Assembly: GCA_022393335.1 (NCBI GenBank) | Contig: JAJEKB010020939.1 | Location: forward strand, 363,600 to 427,599 | Length of the DNA: 64,000 nt | From: Macrotrachela quadricornifera | Lineage: Eukaryota; Rotifera; Eurotatoria; Philodinida; Philodinidae | Direction of reading: 5' to 3' | Made by a program: the position numbers and the translations under genes | The notes under the pieces: model-generated | Databases searched by the model: none | The model's input: only the letters and a program-made list of their open reading frames with translations | Told to the model about the DNA's origin: nothing | Part shown: positions 11,641 to 21,705 of the stretch, piece by piece | How positions within the stretch are numbered: the stretch's first letter is position 1 | Layout of the letters: each line of letters begins with the position of its first letter

Positions 11641-12293
11641 AGTGTTAAATCAAAGTAAGCATATCACTTTTATAATATATAGTTTTACTAAAAATCTAAC
11701 CAAACCAAAACTGTATTGTGGGGGGGGGGTTGCCTCTAGGCCCTACTCTGAATACGTCCTAGATTGATTCTTGAAAGAAAATCGATTGCTAAAAAGCAAG
11801 AGTTCAAACCTAGCAGATTAGTATATCTTTTCGTCAAAAGATAGATTAATCTATCTTTCAATTAATGAAGCAGTTTCAAAAAATTTTATTGTGATACTCC
11901 TAATCATCACTAATCAATCTACAAACACATATGGCTTTGTCACTCACGAAAAATGAAATTTTTTCTTTCTGATACTTGTGGGCGACGCCACGCACAAAAA
12001 TTGTAAGTGTCGTTTTTCATAGAATAAACTGGAGAAGAATAATCAGAAATGATTCGTTATTCGAACCTGATACAAATGAATCGATTCTACAATGGCCTAC
12101 AAAAACCGGCCTTGTGCACATTCCTCCTCCTCCTTTGTCACAATGACAAAGCTACAAAAGATAAGGACAAAGTACGAAAGGATTAAACATCACGTATACA
12201 ACATGCATTTGACCAGGCTGCTAATAGATAACGTCATACGCGATGACAAAATATTTTTGCATCGGACGAATGACACAAGCATAAATGTTATAT
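11641..12293. other. Intergenic upstream of the P450
   Basis: Contains a G9 run near 11720 and AT-rich DNA. A 71-codon ORF at 12092-12307 overlaps the P450 promoter, has no recognisable domain and is judged spurious. Confidence 0.5.
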
Positions 12294-12300
12294 TATATAA
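12294..12300 (+). promoter_or_regulatory. TATA box of the P450 gene
   Basis: TATATAA lies 40-46 bp upstream of the ATG at 12340, the same arrangement as in the GPCR gene, implying a very short 5' UTR. Confidence 0.45.
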
Positions 12301-12339
12301 AGAGTAAAGTTTTTTGTCCATGTCATATCATAATCAAAA

Positions 12340-13842
12340 ATGTATTTGATATTACTTATTACAGTATTCACTCTTTATATTCTTTATTCATTTATTAGTA
12401 AAGTAAGAAATCTTCCACCAGGTCCACCTGTTTATTCAATTCCAATATTTGGTCATTTATTTTATCTTGGTAAACATCCTCAAGAAATTTTAATGAAATG
12501 GTGTGAAAATCGTAAAAGTGATATAATTCATTGTTATTTTGGAGGAAAATTAGTCATTGTATTAAATAATTATTCTTTAATAAGAGAAGCATTTCTTGAT
12601 GAAAATTATTCAGCACGAGCACAACCATTTATATTTGAAGAACATTTTCATGGAAAAGGTTTAACATATGCTGATGGAGAACGTTGGTTAATTCATCGAA
12701 AATTTGCAATGGATACATTAAAAAAATTTGGTATGGGAAAATATTTTTTACAAGATACTATTTTAGATGAAATAAAAGATGTTTTTCAATTTATTGATAA
12801 ACAAGAAGAAAAATCAGTTGATATTAAAGGTTTATTAACACATGCTCTTTCAAATATTATTTGTGGTTTTGCATTTGGACAACGTTTTTCACATGATAAT
12901 CAAGAATTTCGTCATGTTGTTAGTTTAATTGAAGAATTATTTACACTTGGATCTCATGATTCATGGATAACTATATTTCCTTTACTTAGATTTATACCAA
13001 TAAAATCATTAAGAGGAAATTATAAACAATTTTCAAAAAATTTTAAACAAATATTTGCATTTGCTAAACAACTTGTTGAAAATCATAATCAAAATATAAA
13101 TGATAATGATGAAGCAACAGATTATATTGATGAATTTTTAAAACAAGCAAATAATGATAAATTATTAAAGAAAACAAATTCTACATTTGATATGGATCAA
13201 TTAACAACATCAATTACAAATTTATTTATTGGTGGAACAGAAACAACATCAACAACATTACGTTGGGCATTTATCTATATGATTGAAAATCCTGAAATAT
13301 TAGAAAAATGTCAACAAGAAATTGATTATTATATGTCAACTAAAAATGATCAATCATTTGTTAAAATGGAAGATAAACCATATTTAGTTTATACAACAGC
13401 AACTATTTTTGAAATTCAACGTTGTGGAAATATAGCAACATTAGGTGGAAGTACAATGCATAGAAATTTACAAGCTACAACACTTAATGGTTATAATATA
13501 CCAAAAGATTCTTATGTAGCTGCAAACTTTTATGCTGTTCATGTTGATCATCGACAATTTCCTAATCCATATGAATTTGATCCAACAAGATTTTTATCAA
13601 ATGATCAAAAATCAATTCGACGTCCTGTAGGATTTATTCCATTTTCAATTGGAAAAAAATCTTGTCCTGGTGAATCTCTAGCAAATATGGAACTTTTTCT
13701 TTTCTTTAGTAATATAATTAGACAATACAATTTTCATGTTTCAAATAAGAACGAACAAATCAATTCAAGAAAATTTTATCACACAAGTTTAACGCGTGCA
13801 CCTTTTGATTATGAAATCTCATTTGTTAAAAGATCATTTTAA
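12340..13842 (+). CDS. Cytochrome P450, CYP2-like, intronless
   Basis: 500 aa, normal length for a microsomal P450. It has an N-terminal membrane anchor (about residues 1-20), a proline-rich hinge LPPGPP (about 27-32), an I-helix oxygen-binding motif GGTETTSTT (about 300), the K-helix ExxR as EIQR (about 365), a PERF-like FDPTRF (about 415), and the heme loop FSIGKKSCPG (about 446) with the axial Cys. All catalytic elements are present, so it should be an active ER mono-oxygenase receiving electrons from NADPH-P450 reductase. Overall pattern (SNIICGFAFGQRF, late heme loop) suggests CYP clan 2. The substrate is unknown. The single-exon structure is notable, since animal clan-2 genes are usually intron-rich. 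Confidence 0.93.
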   Translation: MYLILLITVFTLYILYSFISKVRNLPPGPPVYSIPIFGHLFYLGKHPQEILMKWCENRKSDIIHCYFGGKLVIVLNNYSLIREAFLDENYSARAQPFIFEEHFHGKGLTYADGERWLIHRKFAMDTLKKFGMGKYFLQDTILDEIKDVFQFIDKQEEKSVDIKGLLTHALSNIICGFAFGQRFSHDNQEFRHVVSLIEELFTLGSHDSWITIFPLLRFIPIKSLRGNYKQFSKNFKQIFAFAKQLVENHNQNINDNDEATDYIDEFLKQANNDKLLKKTNSTFDMDQLTTSITNLFIGGTETTSTTLRWAFIYMIENPEILEKCQQEIDYYMSTKNDQSFVKMEDKPYLVYTTATIFEIQRCGNIATLGGSTMHRNLQATTLNGYNIPKDSYVAANFYAVHVDHRQFPNPYEFDPTRFLSNDQKSIRRPVGFIPFSIGKKSCPGESLANMELFLFFSNIIRQYNFHVSNKNEQINSRKFYHTSLTRAPFDYEISFVKRSF

Positions 13843-16125
13843 ATAAAAATAAATGTAAAGGTTCTTTTTTACTTATAATAGTCTTCTTTTAAAAAATGAT
13901 GGTTCGTGTAATTCATTTTATAGAAAGATAACATCAATGTGAACGAGTACTATTGTTATGATCGAAGAAATTATTGTTTTTTATTATGCGTTATGAGTCA
14001 AAATGTAACACTCGAAAGTGCTTACATTACATAATAATTGAAATTAATATTCAGTTTTAAGCTAGATTTTTTATGTGAAATACACAATTCATTGTTATCC
14101 AGGACGAATAATCCGAAGATTGGAACCCGTCGGATCCGACAGTTGGATTCAACTGTCGGAAAATGTTGGAAACTATCGGATCCGATGGGATCCCACTGAT
14201 ATTTCTATGATGCACTACAATTAGCTCCAACATGGAGACTTCTCGTTTCAACTCCCTATATTTTAAATTCTAATAGTTACGCTGCTGATCAATCTCTCCA
14301 AACTGATCAGCATCATCGCACAGTATTTGTACTTCAAAAAAATAAAATAACTAAAATTTGCACACATGAATTATACTTACTTTATTGTTAGGTATTAATA
14401 ATACTCTGAACTAAAAAAAATATTATCTTTACAATAACAAATTATACTTACTTTAGTTTTGAATAATAATAATCTGAAACAATAAAAATATTATTCCCTC
14501 GACTTAAGGGAGAGTCATATGAAAAAAAATAGTTTGTTTGCTAGTCGCAGATCAAAAAACCATATGCTTAGAACTTCTATATATATAGGTTTTTTTAAAC
14601 TTTTCCTAAAATTTGGCTAGGGAATATCAATGCGCAGTAACCCAAAATTGAAGTCAGATTTTAGATCTGCCTGAGTACTGGTCAGCAAAAATGGACCAAT
14701 CAGAAATCAGCTTTTTTCCTTCGAATGAAGGGAGGGTCATATGAAAAAAGATAGTTTGCTTGCTTGTTTGTCGTCGGGATCAAAGGTTAAAAAAACATGT
14801 TCTTAGAAAAATCTCTCCAAGAATCAAACTTCACGCTCGACTCAACGCTTAAGGTCTGACCAAAGGTTTTTGGGGTCAGGGAATCGAATGGCACTATCAC
14901 TTTTAGAATTTTTCCAAATAATTTTTTTTCTAAAAAACGCTTTTTTTAAGAAAATAACGATTTTTTATTCCCTCGACTCAAGGGAAGGTGATACGGAAAA
15001 AAGTGAAATGCCTTTGTGTCAGGGGTCAAAAAAACATCGAGTTAAAAAAAACTAAAAGATCACAAAAATTAAAAATTAACCTTTCGAGAAAGGTTTTTGG
15101 CATTGAGGTGTGATACTTGATCAACACCATTGTTCATTGTGGTGGTACCTGAATTGATCGATTGATGTTAGGAATTGGTGAGGTTTGATATTTTTCATCG
15201 AAAAAAAGTGTTTTTTCACGAATTAAGGTTTTCACCATGGTGTGTGATGAACACCATTGCTCATTGTGGTGGTACCTGAAGTGATCAATGGAGGTATATG
15301 GTAGTGTTAGCTTCGTTAGAAGCGTTTATTCCCTCCACAGAGGTGACGACCATAGAAAAAAACTAAAATGAGTTTCTGTGTTTGTCGCTGGTCGCAGGTC
15401 AAAAGCGTGATCTGAAAAATATTTGTTTAACGCAAAGGTGTTCGAGGTTGAGGATTCCGAATCTGACATTAGTTTTTCAAAAGGTTTTGAGGTTAATATT
15501 TTTTCATAAAGGATACTCCCTCGACTGATGGGAGAGTCATATGTAAAAAAAGTTTGCTTGCTTGCTTGTCATCGAGATCAAAGGTAAAAAAAAACCTGTT
15601 CTTAGAAAAATCAATCGAAGAATCGCAACTTTAAGGTCAACTCGACGCCTTACGTTTGACCAAAGTTTTTCAGAATCGAGGAATTGAGTGGCATATTAAT
15701 ATTTGAAAATTTCCAAAAGAGTTTTTTACGTCAGAAAGGGGTTTTTAAAGAAAATGATTTTTTTGTACGAAGTTTGACCAAAAATTCTTCTGGATTAGGG
15801 AATCGAATCGCATTATTAGTTTTTTAATTTTTTCAAATAATTTTTGTTGCTTAAGAAATGATTTTTTAAAGAAAATAATTTTTTACAAAGTTTGAGCAAA
15901 GTAATCAGGATCGAGGAATAGACTGGTGATACCAGTTTTTTAAAACTTTTTTGAGATTAATGTTTTTACACAAAGGACAGATTTTTTTACAAAAGAAATT
16001 TTTCTATAAAATTTAATCAAAGGTAATTGAAGTTGAGGACTTCAATCGACTTTACTTGCTGTTATATTATTTTCCTATAAAACTAGAAAGCTGAATTGTA
16101 GAAAAATAGTTGTCAGTTGAAAAGA
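13843..16125. repeat. Mosaic of dispersed AT-rich repeats
   Basis: No gene. Recognisable pieces: a GGATCCGA-rich palindromic patch (14125-14190) also seen at 37806-37900; two tandem units starting AATTATACTTACTTTA (14390-14490), also at 37570-37790; and at least four copies of a unit opening with TTATTCCCTCGACT..GGGAGAGTCATATG (14490, 14715, 14967, 15513, plus a weaker one at 15330), each followed by A/T runs and 'GCTTGCTTG' or 'GTTTTTAAAGAAAATGATT' blocks. Related sequence recurs at 34255-34625 and 37444-37565. Probably an old, partly tandem non-coding element. Confidence 0.55.
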
Positions 16126-16871
16126 AGTTTGATACATGAAACGGCTAGCCCTGAGTGGTGCCAACGAACAACTAGCCGTTCTCTCTAATAGGTACAAAAG
16201 TTGTGTTTCAAAAAAGATTTAAAGGACTATGAGTTTTTATGGAACGTATTATTTCGGAGTTGCAATCGTGATCGGAATTGAGCGGAATACTGGGCTACCA
16301 AAGAATAGAGAAATGGTTTCGGTGCCTGAAGTTTGGAGAGAATACTGTATTTTAGTTACCTATTCTAAGGAAAATCAGTGAATATTTTGAGAGAAGCGAA
16401 TAATGGCAGAATTAAGTAGTTAGAAGGCGAAGCTTCGCTACCCTATAAAGTTTGATACATGTAATAGCTAGCCGTGAGTGGCACCACGGAGGGCCGCCGA
16501 CAAACGACTAGCCGTTCCTCTGTAGTGAGGCATCGAAACTGTGCTCCAATAGAGATATAGAAAAATATCTCACAGGATAATTTGTCGCATATTATGTGAC
16601 ATTCGTGGTAACAGTATGAGCAGAATGGCAGCATATTGAAAACGTGCAGTTTTGTCTCAGATGCAAAATGGGGCCGGAGTCATTGTGTGATACTAGAAGC
16701 CAACTGGTGGATGCATTCTATGACGATTTGACTAGTTTCTTGAAATAATTGAAATGTGTAAAAGGCAAATGAGAACTATGAATTATCACCTGCTCAATGT
16801 AGCCTGGCCGGTGGAACGGCTAGCCGTGAATGGCGCCCCATAGGGGCACCGACGAACGACTAGCCGTTCCC
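16126..16871. repeat. Three spaced copies of a GC-rich hairpin unit
   Basis: Related units occur at about 16137-16185, 16461-16518 and 16811-16871. Each starts (A)CGGCTAGCC.TGA.TGG.(G/A)CC and ends GACTAGCCGTT, so the ends pair (AACGGCTAG with CTAGCCGTT) and the left half is itself nearly palindromic (ACGGCTAGCCGT). Copies are 325-350 bp apart, and two share the preceding phrase AAGTTTGATACATG. They look like a degenerate tandem array of roughly 330-350-bp units in otherwise AT-rich DNA, just upstream of the Penelope element. Confidence 0.65.
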
Positions 16872-17417
16872 GTAATTGTTCGCGAAAATTTTGCTTCAAT
16901 ATAGACTCACATGAATCAGTTGTAAATTGATTCTTAGCAGTTTAGACCAATGTCGTTATTATTAAATGATCGGGATCATACTAAGGAGCTAAGCCTATAA
17001 AATTATGTGTTTTTTAATCAAAATTTCTGTTTCATAAACTGAGAACTAATTGAAAGAGTTTTATATTCTTATGATTTTATATGGAATCAAGAATAGAAAT
17101 ATCTAACATGGTTGGACAAAGTTTGCTTGAATACAGCAATGTAATATTTCTTTGAGAAAAGGGTCAACAAATCCACAGGTTGAGCGCTACCTTGTTGAAT
17201 TTTATTCTGTAATGATAGTTTTAGAATAGTATAAAAATCTTAAATGATACACGTGTTTCTACTTCGTATTATGTAGAGAATTAAAATAAATTTATCGTTC
17301 GCTGAAAGATGTACAGTTTAGGCATAGCGACATCGATTTTTTCGATACATCTCTGCCTCAATGAATTGAAAAATGGAGAATCGCAGAAGGGTGAAGGTGA
17401 TTTTAAGAGAATAAAAC

Positions 17418-17461
17418 ACCACGACCAGTTTCGTCCTATTTTCAAGGACTCATCAGGTGGT
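17418..17461 (-). ncRNA. Type I hammerhead ribozyme, minimal (minus strand)
   Basis: Reading the minus strand: stem I 5' strand ACCAC (17461-17457), core CTGATGA (17456-17450), stem II GTCC/GGAC? pairing supplied by GGAC complement (17449-17446 with 17436-17433), core GAAA (17432-17429), a very short stem III with CTGG loop closed by A-T, the cleavage triplet ending TC (17424-17423), and stem I 3' strand GTGGT (17422-17418). All conserved hammerhead positions are present and both stems pair perfectly. The one- to few-bp stem III is the hallmark of hammerheads in Penelope-like elements. It lies just upstream of the Penelope RT but on the opposite strand. The overlapping plus-strand ORF 17309-17605 is therefore probably not protein-coding at this point. 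Confidence 0.85.
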
Positions 17462-18789
17462 TTTCAGATATTCTGCATTAATAAAATTCAAAGGTCAGTA
17501 TTTATAAGTATTCCAAGTATTGGTAATCTTCGTATAAGCAGAGAGTCAATGTTTAAGAAAACTTCAGCGACGTCAAGCATCACAACAAAAGAAAACAGCG
17601 ATTGATGTCTATCCACAATTGATTGTCGACGGAACAAAATTATGTTTGAATCAGAGTCAACTCGATTATCTTTCACATCATGGTAAGCAGATGTCTCGCA
17701 TATATCTCTTACTGAGTAAGTTTGTTTATTTTATGACCCAATTACATTCGACCGAATCAGAGCTATCTCTATCCTGATCTACAACAAGATAGATTGATCA
17801 AACGACAGTATGAGAGCATGATCAATACGATGGTGTCTTATCTTGTGCGTGTCCATCATATTCCATCTACTGCTGGTGTTATTGAAGAACTATGTAAACA
17901 ATTGAAAGGATATTTGTATCGGCAATATACTGCTCCCATTTCATATCTGCAAGTGTATCGCACTCGACAAAAATTGAAACTAGTACAATGGATTCGATCT
18001 CGATTGAAAAGGGCAAAGCAAATTCTGCGTGTGACTGATAAGAAAGGGATCTTTCATATTGGAGATACTGAATTGGAGAATGATCCATTATGGGCAGTGT
18101 TCGAGAAAGTAGTGCATCTACTGAACGATCTTTGTTCGAAGAAGCAGATCTATGCACATCAACTGGAAAAGATTATGCCAAAACGAGATAAAGTGGCTTT
18201 GGCTTATCTCTATTTCGTCCCGAAACCTCACAAAGTAATTCTATGGATGTTTCTATTTTAGTTTATCTTCTGTTTTGTTTTTGTTGTACGAAGGAACTCT
18301 GTTACGACCGATTGTTTCGTCGATTATGATACCGACTAGTGCTATTTCGAAATTCTTGGATCAAGCCATTCGGCCTTTATTTGATAAACATGCGCGTATA
18401 ACAACGGTTATCGATGGTGTGTATTTGATTCGTCGTCTTCAAATGTATGAGAGTGAAGGTCATCTAAGACCAACGACACTCTTCTGTACATTTGCCATTA
18501 CTGATTTGTATACCATGTTACCACAAGAAGAATCTCTGGATGTAATGACAGAGTTTCTTCTGCAACATGGTTATCATAAACTAAAAGGCATTCCCATTGA
18601 TGCTATTCGAAAGTTGGCTCGCATCATCATCAAAGAGAATGTCTTCGTCTATGACAAGAAGTTCTATCGACAGATTGTCGGTGGCGCAACGGGTTCGGCT
18701 TCCACATTGACATTGGCGAATATCTTCACTTGGAAATGGGAACAAAAACTCGTGCAATGCTTACAAGCTTCCAATGAAATCTGTGGCAG

Positions 18790-18849
18790 GTTCGTTTCTT
18801 CGCGGACAGAAAAATGTTTGAGTAGCTATTCGTCTTTCGTTTGCTATAG
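18790..18849 (+). other. Cryptic 60-bp in-frame intron in the Penelope RT
   Basis: GTTCGT...CTATAG, length divisible by three and stop-free, so it hides inside the open frame. Removing it joins GGCAG to ATATATTGATGAT and gives a direct CGRYIDD, restoring family spacing before the catalytic YIDD. Confidence 0.75.
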
Positions 18850-19197
18850 ATATATTGATGATATCTTCATTACTTGGAATGAATCACTGGAAAATCTTCA
18901 TCTGATGTGGGATGAGGCGAACAATCGTCATCCCAACATCAAACTGATGCGTCAAATTGGCAAGAGTGTTCCATTTTTTGATGCTCTGGTGGAGAATAAA
19001 AATGGGATATCGGCAACGTCTGTCTATCATAAATCAGCAGCGGACCCGTATCTTATTCCATTCCAATCGGACCATCCTCGGCATATCTTTGCTAATATTG
19101 TAGAAACTGCACTAATTCGTGCTTTGCGTTATTCATCGACATGGGCAACCTTCACTTATGAGCAATGTGCAATTCAGTTGATGCTACTGTACAATGG

Positions 19198-19249
19198 GTA
19201 AGTCTTTTTCTTTGCAGGATGATTTGTACTGTTTATTGTCTTATTTTAG
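19198..19249 (+). other. 52-bp intron in the Penelope RT
   Basis: GTAAGT...TTTTAG. Splicing converts the ...LLYNG end and the following frame into a continuous NGYPPPYIDV, a conserved RT-thumb junction. Same length as the defective intron at 17683-17734. Confidence 0.75.
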
Positions 19250-19936
19250 TTACCCACCACCATATATTGATGTTCGACTGAAGAATTTCTGTTGGAAGTA
19301 TCTTCATCTGTCATCGTCTCGTCTCCTTCAGGTCATCGATGATGAAAATGAATATGCTTCAATCAGATCAAAATTACTGGAACAATCGACAAGTACTGAA
19401 CAACAGGTCTTATCACGAATAGCGGCGATTACCAAGCAAGATCAAGATGGCATGAAAGGGGAGAGTAAATGGGATCGATGTCTGATCGTTCATTACAACC
19501 ATGAACAACGTTTGATGACTTTCAAGAAGGATCTCCATCGATTATGGAATGTCTCCTTTAGTGAAACGTCAATAACAAACACGCGACTGATTGTTGGTAA
19601 TCGCATTAATCGAAAAACGAAACGTGAATTGATTCACAATCGGCCGGCGAAACAGTCTAGTTGAATGAGAGTTTTAGATAATTGTGTATTTGTTCATTTG
19701 TATGTTTTGTTTGTTATAGAATAAAATGAAATAGTTCGAGTCTTGTGAATAGGATGTGAAGGATTTTGTTTTGCATTTGTAGACTGTAATTCATTTCTGT
19801 GAAGCAAACGAATGGCTGCGTCTGGATCAGGTCGAATGCAAGTGACTACTCGAGAAGATTATTTGGAAGGTATCCCAGAAGGCTACCACTCGAGGACGCT
19901 GGTATCAAGCAATAGTGGGCGATTAGTTTATCTGTC

Positions 19937-20110
19937 TGTTATGATCTGTGTTATACACCATTCCACATATAACTTCTTTCTCTTTCTTTTCTTTATTTTT
20001 TCGTTGTGTGTTAGTCATTGTGTGTTTACATATATATATCGTTGGTTGTTTTACTTTCTCTCTCTCTCTCACTATAAATAAATATCGATTAAGGATCATA
20101 CCATCTAACA
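19937..20110 (+). repeat. 5' LTR, 174 bp
   Basis: Begins TGTTATGATC and ends CATCTAACA. Carries a CT dinucleotide run and a TATAAATAAATA patch (about 20073-20084) that could serve as TATA/poly(A) signal. No difference from the 3' LTR was seen on reading. Confidence 0.95.
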
Positions 20111-20111
20111 G

Positions 20112-20128
20112 TGGCGACCCTGGCATTG
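20112..20128 (+). promoter_or_regulatory. Primer binding site
   Basis: TGGCGACCCTGGCATTG starts one base after the LTR; TGG is the complement of a tRNA 3' CCA. The priming tRNA was not identified; TGGCGA would suit an Arg-type acceptor end, but this is a guess. Confidence 0.6.
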
Positions 20129-20166
20129 TTTATACACATAATCGATTTTTTAATTTACATTTAATT

Positions 20167-21705
20167 ATGGAAGTACATACACATAATCAAGTTACATCAG
20201 CTGAAGGTACTGATCCTCAAACTACTACACAAGTTACATCAAGAGATTATAATGAAGATCCATCATTATTAACAAAAACAATTGTTGAAGATAAACCACC
20301 TACAATTGCTGAATATTCTACAATAGAACGTGATGAAAAACCAACATTATTAGAAGCACTTCGTCAACATGTGAAATCATATAGTGGTAATGATGATGCT
20401 CGTGAGTGGTTTAAACATATTCATTCTATATTTTCGGAATTTAATTTAACATTTGATGAGCGATTTGAAATGATGCCATATTTTTTTGAAGATGATGTTT
20501 TTATTTGGTATACTTTGAATCAAGATAAATTTCAATCTTATGCTCATTTATGTCAACTATTTGGTCATGAATATTTTAAACCAAAACAAAATCCTGATCT
20601 TGATGCCAATGCTAATAGTGAACAAATACATAAATCTTTATCATTACGTTCACCTGTTGTTAATAATGAAATTATTAATGATGATTTAATAAGCTTTATA
20701 AGTGATAAACCAAATCCAGTTACTGATCAAGATACATCACCTCATGCACATGATAACAATTTATCTAATTCATTCTTATCTACAACAATTGCCAAAGCTT
20801 TAATTGATAAATTTATTAAAGATCCATTAAAATTTTCTGGTGGAAAAGAAAATGTTGTTACATGGATCGATGAAATCGAACAAAAGCTAAATATGATGCA
20901 TTTAACCAATGCTGATAAATTTAATTTAATTCATATTTGTCTTAAAGGTGATGCATTACAATGGTTTAAACAATATAAAAATAAATTTACGTGCTGGACA
21001 ACATTCATCAATGAAATAAAAAAATCATTTACATCGAATTTACAAAGTGATTTAGCATTTGAAAAGCTCAAACAATATCATCAAACAGTTCATCAATCAG
21101 TGACACAATATTATATAGAAATGATTAAAACAATGAAACAAGCTGATCCACAGATGAATGATTCAACAAAAGTTCGATATCTTATGAATGGCCTTCGTCC
21201 ATCATTATCTACTGAAACTCGAAGAAATTACCCTACAAATCCAGAAGCATTTTTAGTACAAGCAAAAATAGCTGAAGAACTTACAGCATTAAATAATACG
21301 TTTTCGAGTAGTTCAATTAATAATGATGAATTGATATCACCAAACTCCCTCTCATACTCAAATACAAATGATTCAAGAACAAAAAATGATTTTAATGATT
21401 ATAGTCACAATGCAAATACTGAAGATCATCATCATAATAATAATATTAATTATCCTTCGTATAATAATAATAGTCAACATCGTTTTTTGAATCAAATTTC
21501 GAAATCTTCATTTAACAATTCATCTCGTCAAGTAAATACTGCTAAGTCACCACAAAAATTTTCACCATCATCATATAATAATAATAATACACGTCAAAAT
21601 AATCGTTTTCAACAACATTCTCAATCATCTCAACGTTGTTTCAAATGTGGTTATGCAGGTCATATTGCACGTCATTGTCACCATTTCCTAAATCGAAGTC
21701 AATGA
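20167..21705 (+). CDS. gag: Gag polyprotein of the LTR element
   Basis: 512 aa from ATG 20167. The longer upstream frame runs through the LTR and PBS and is not used. The central region (about residues 220-380) resembles the retrotransposon gag/capsid family (pattern FSGGKENVVTWIDEIEQKL ... GDALQWF ... YIEMIKTMKQAD). A low-complexity Asn/Ser/His stretch follows, and a single CCHC zinc knuckle, CFKCGYAGHIARHC, lies near residue 495. Gag forms the virus-like particle and packages the element RNA. The frame overlaps pol and ends nine codons after the knuckle. Confidence 0.9.
   Translation: MEVHTHNQVTSAEGTDPQTTTQVTSRDYNEDPSLLTKTIVEDKPPTIAEYSTIERDEKPTLLEALRQHVKSYSGNDDAREWFKHIHSIFSEFNLTFDERFEMMPYFFEDDVFIWYTLNQDKFQSYAHLCQLFGHEYFKPKQNPDLDANANSEQIHKSLSLRSPVVNNEIINDDLISFISDKPNPVTDQDTSPHAHDNNLSNSFLSTTIAKALIDKFIKDPLKFSGGKENVVTWIDEIEQKLNMMHLTNADKFNLIHICLKGDALQWFKQYKNKFTCWTTFINEIKKSFTSNLQSDLAFEKLKQYHQTVHQSVTQYYIEMIKTMKQADPQMNDSTKVRYLMNGLRPSLSTETRRNYPTNPEAFLVQAKIAEELTALNNTFSSSSINNDELISPNSLSYSNTNDSRTKNDFNDYSHNANTEDHHHNNNINYPSYNNNSQHRFLNQISKSSFNNSSRQVNTAKSPQKFSPSSYNNNNTRQNNRFQQHSQSSQRCFKCGYAGHIARHCHHFLNRSQ

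Larger units (their letters stand above)
17530..19664 (+). pseudogene. Penelope-like (Athena-type) reverse transcriptase, damaged copy
   Basis: RT reading frames join across four short introns. Exon parts are about 17530-17682, 17735-18234, 18294-18789, 18850-19197 and 19250-19664. Motifs in order: 'GPNYIRP' (RT N-terminal), PKPHK...LRPIVSS (RT1), CTFAITDLYTML (RT3), GGATGSASTLTLANI (RT4), RYIDDIF (catalytic Asp pair), then 'NGYPPPYIDVR' and a thumb/tail ending 'RPAKQSS'. These are Penelope-clade motifs. There is no GIY-YIG endonuclease after the RT, as in bdelloid Athena elements that extend telomeres. Introns 3 (18790-18849) and 4 (19198-19249) are canonical GT-AG. Intron 1 ends TTTTAT where AG is needed, and intron 2 (18235-18293) leaves the frame one base off, so the copy looks inactive. 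The start codon is not certain. Confidence 0.85.

Noticed and set aside
17309..17605. 98-codon ORF at the Penelope 5' side
   Set aside because: Overlaps the antisense ribozyme and changes frame before the RT; probably not a protein start.
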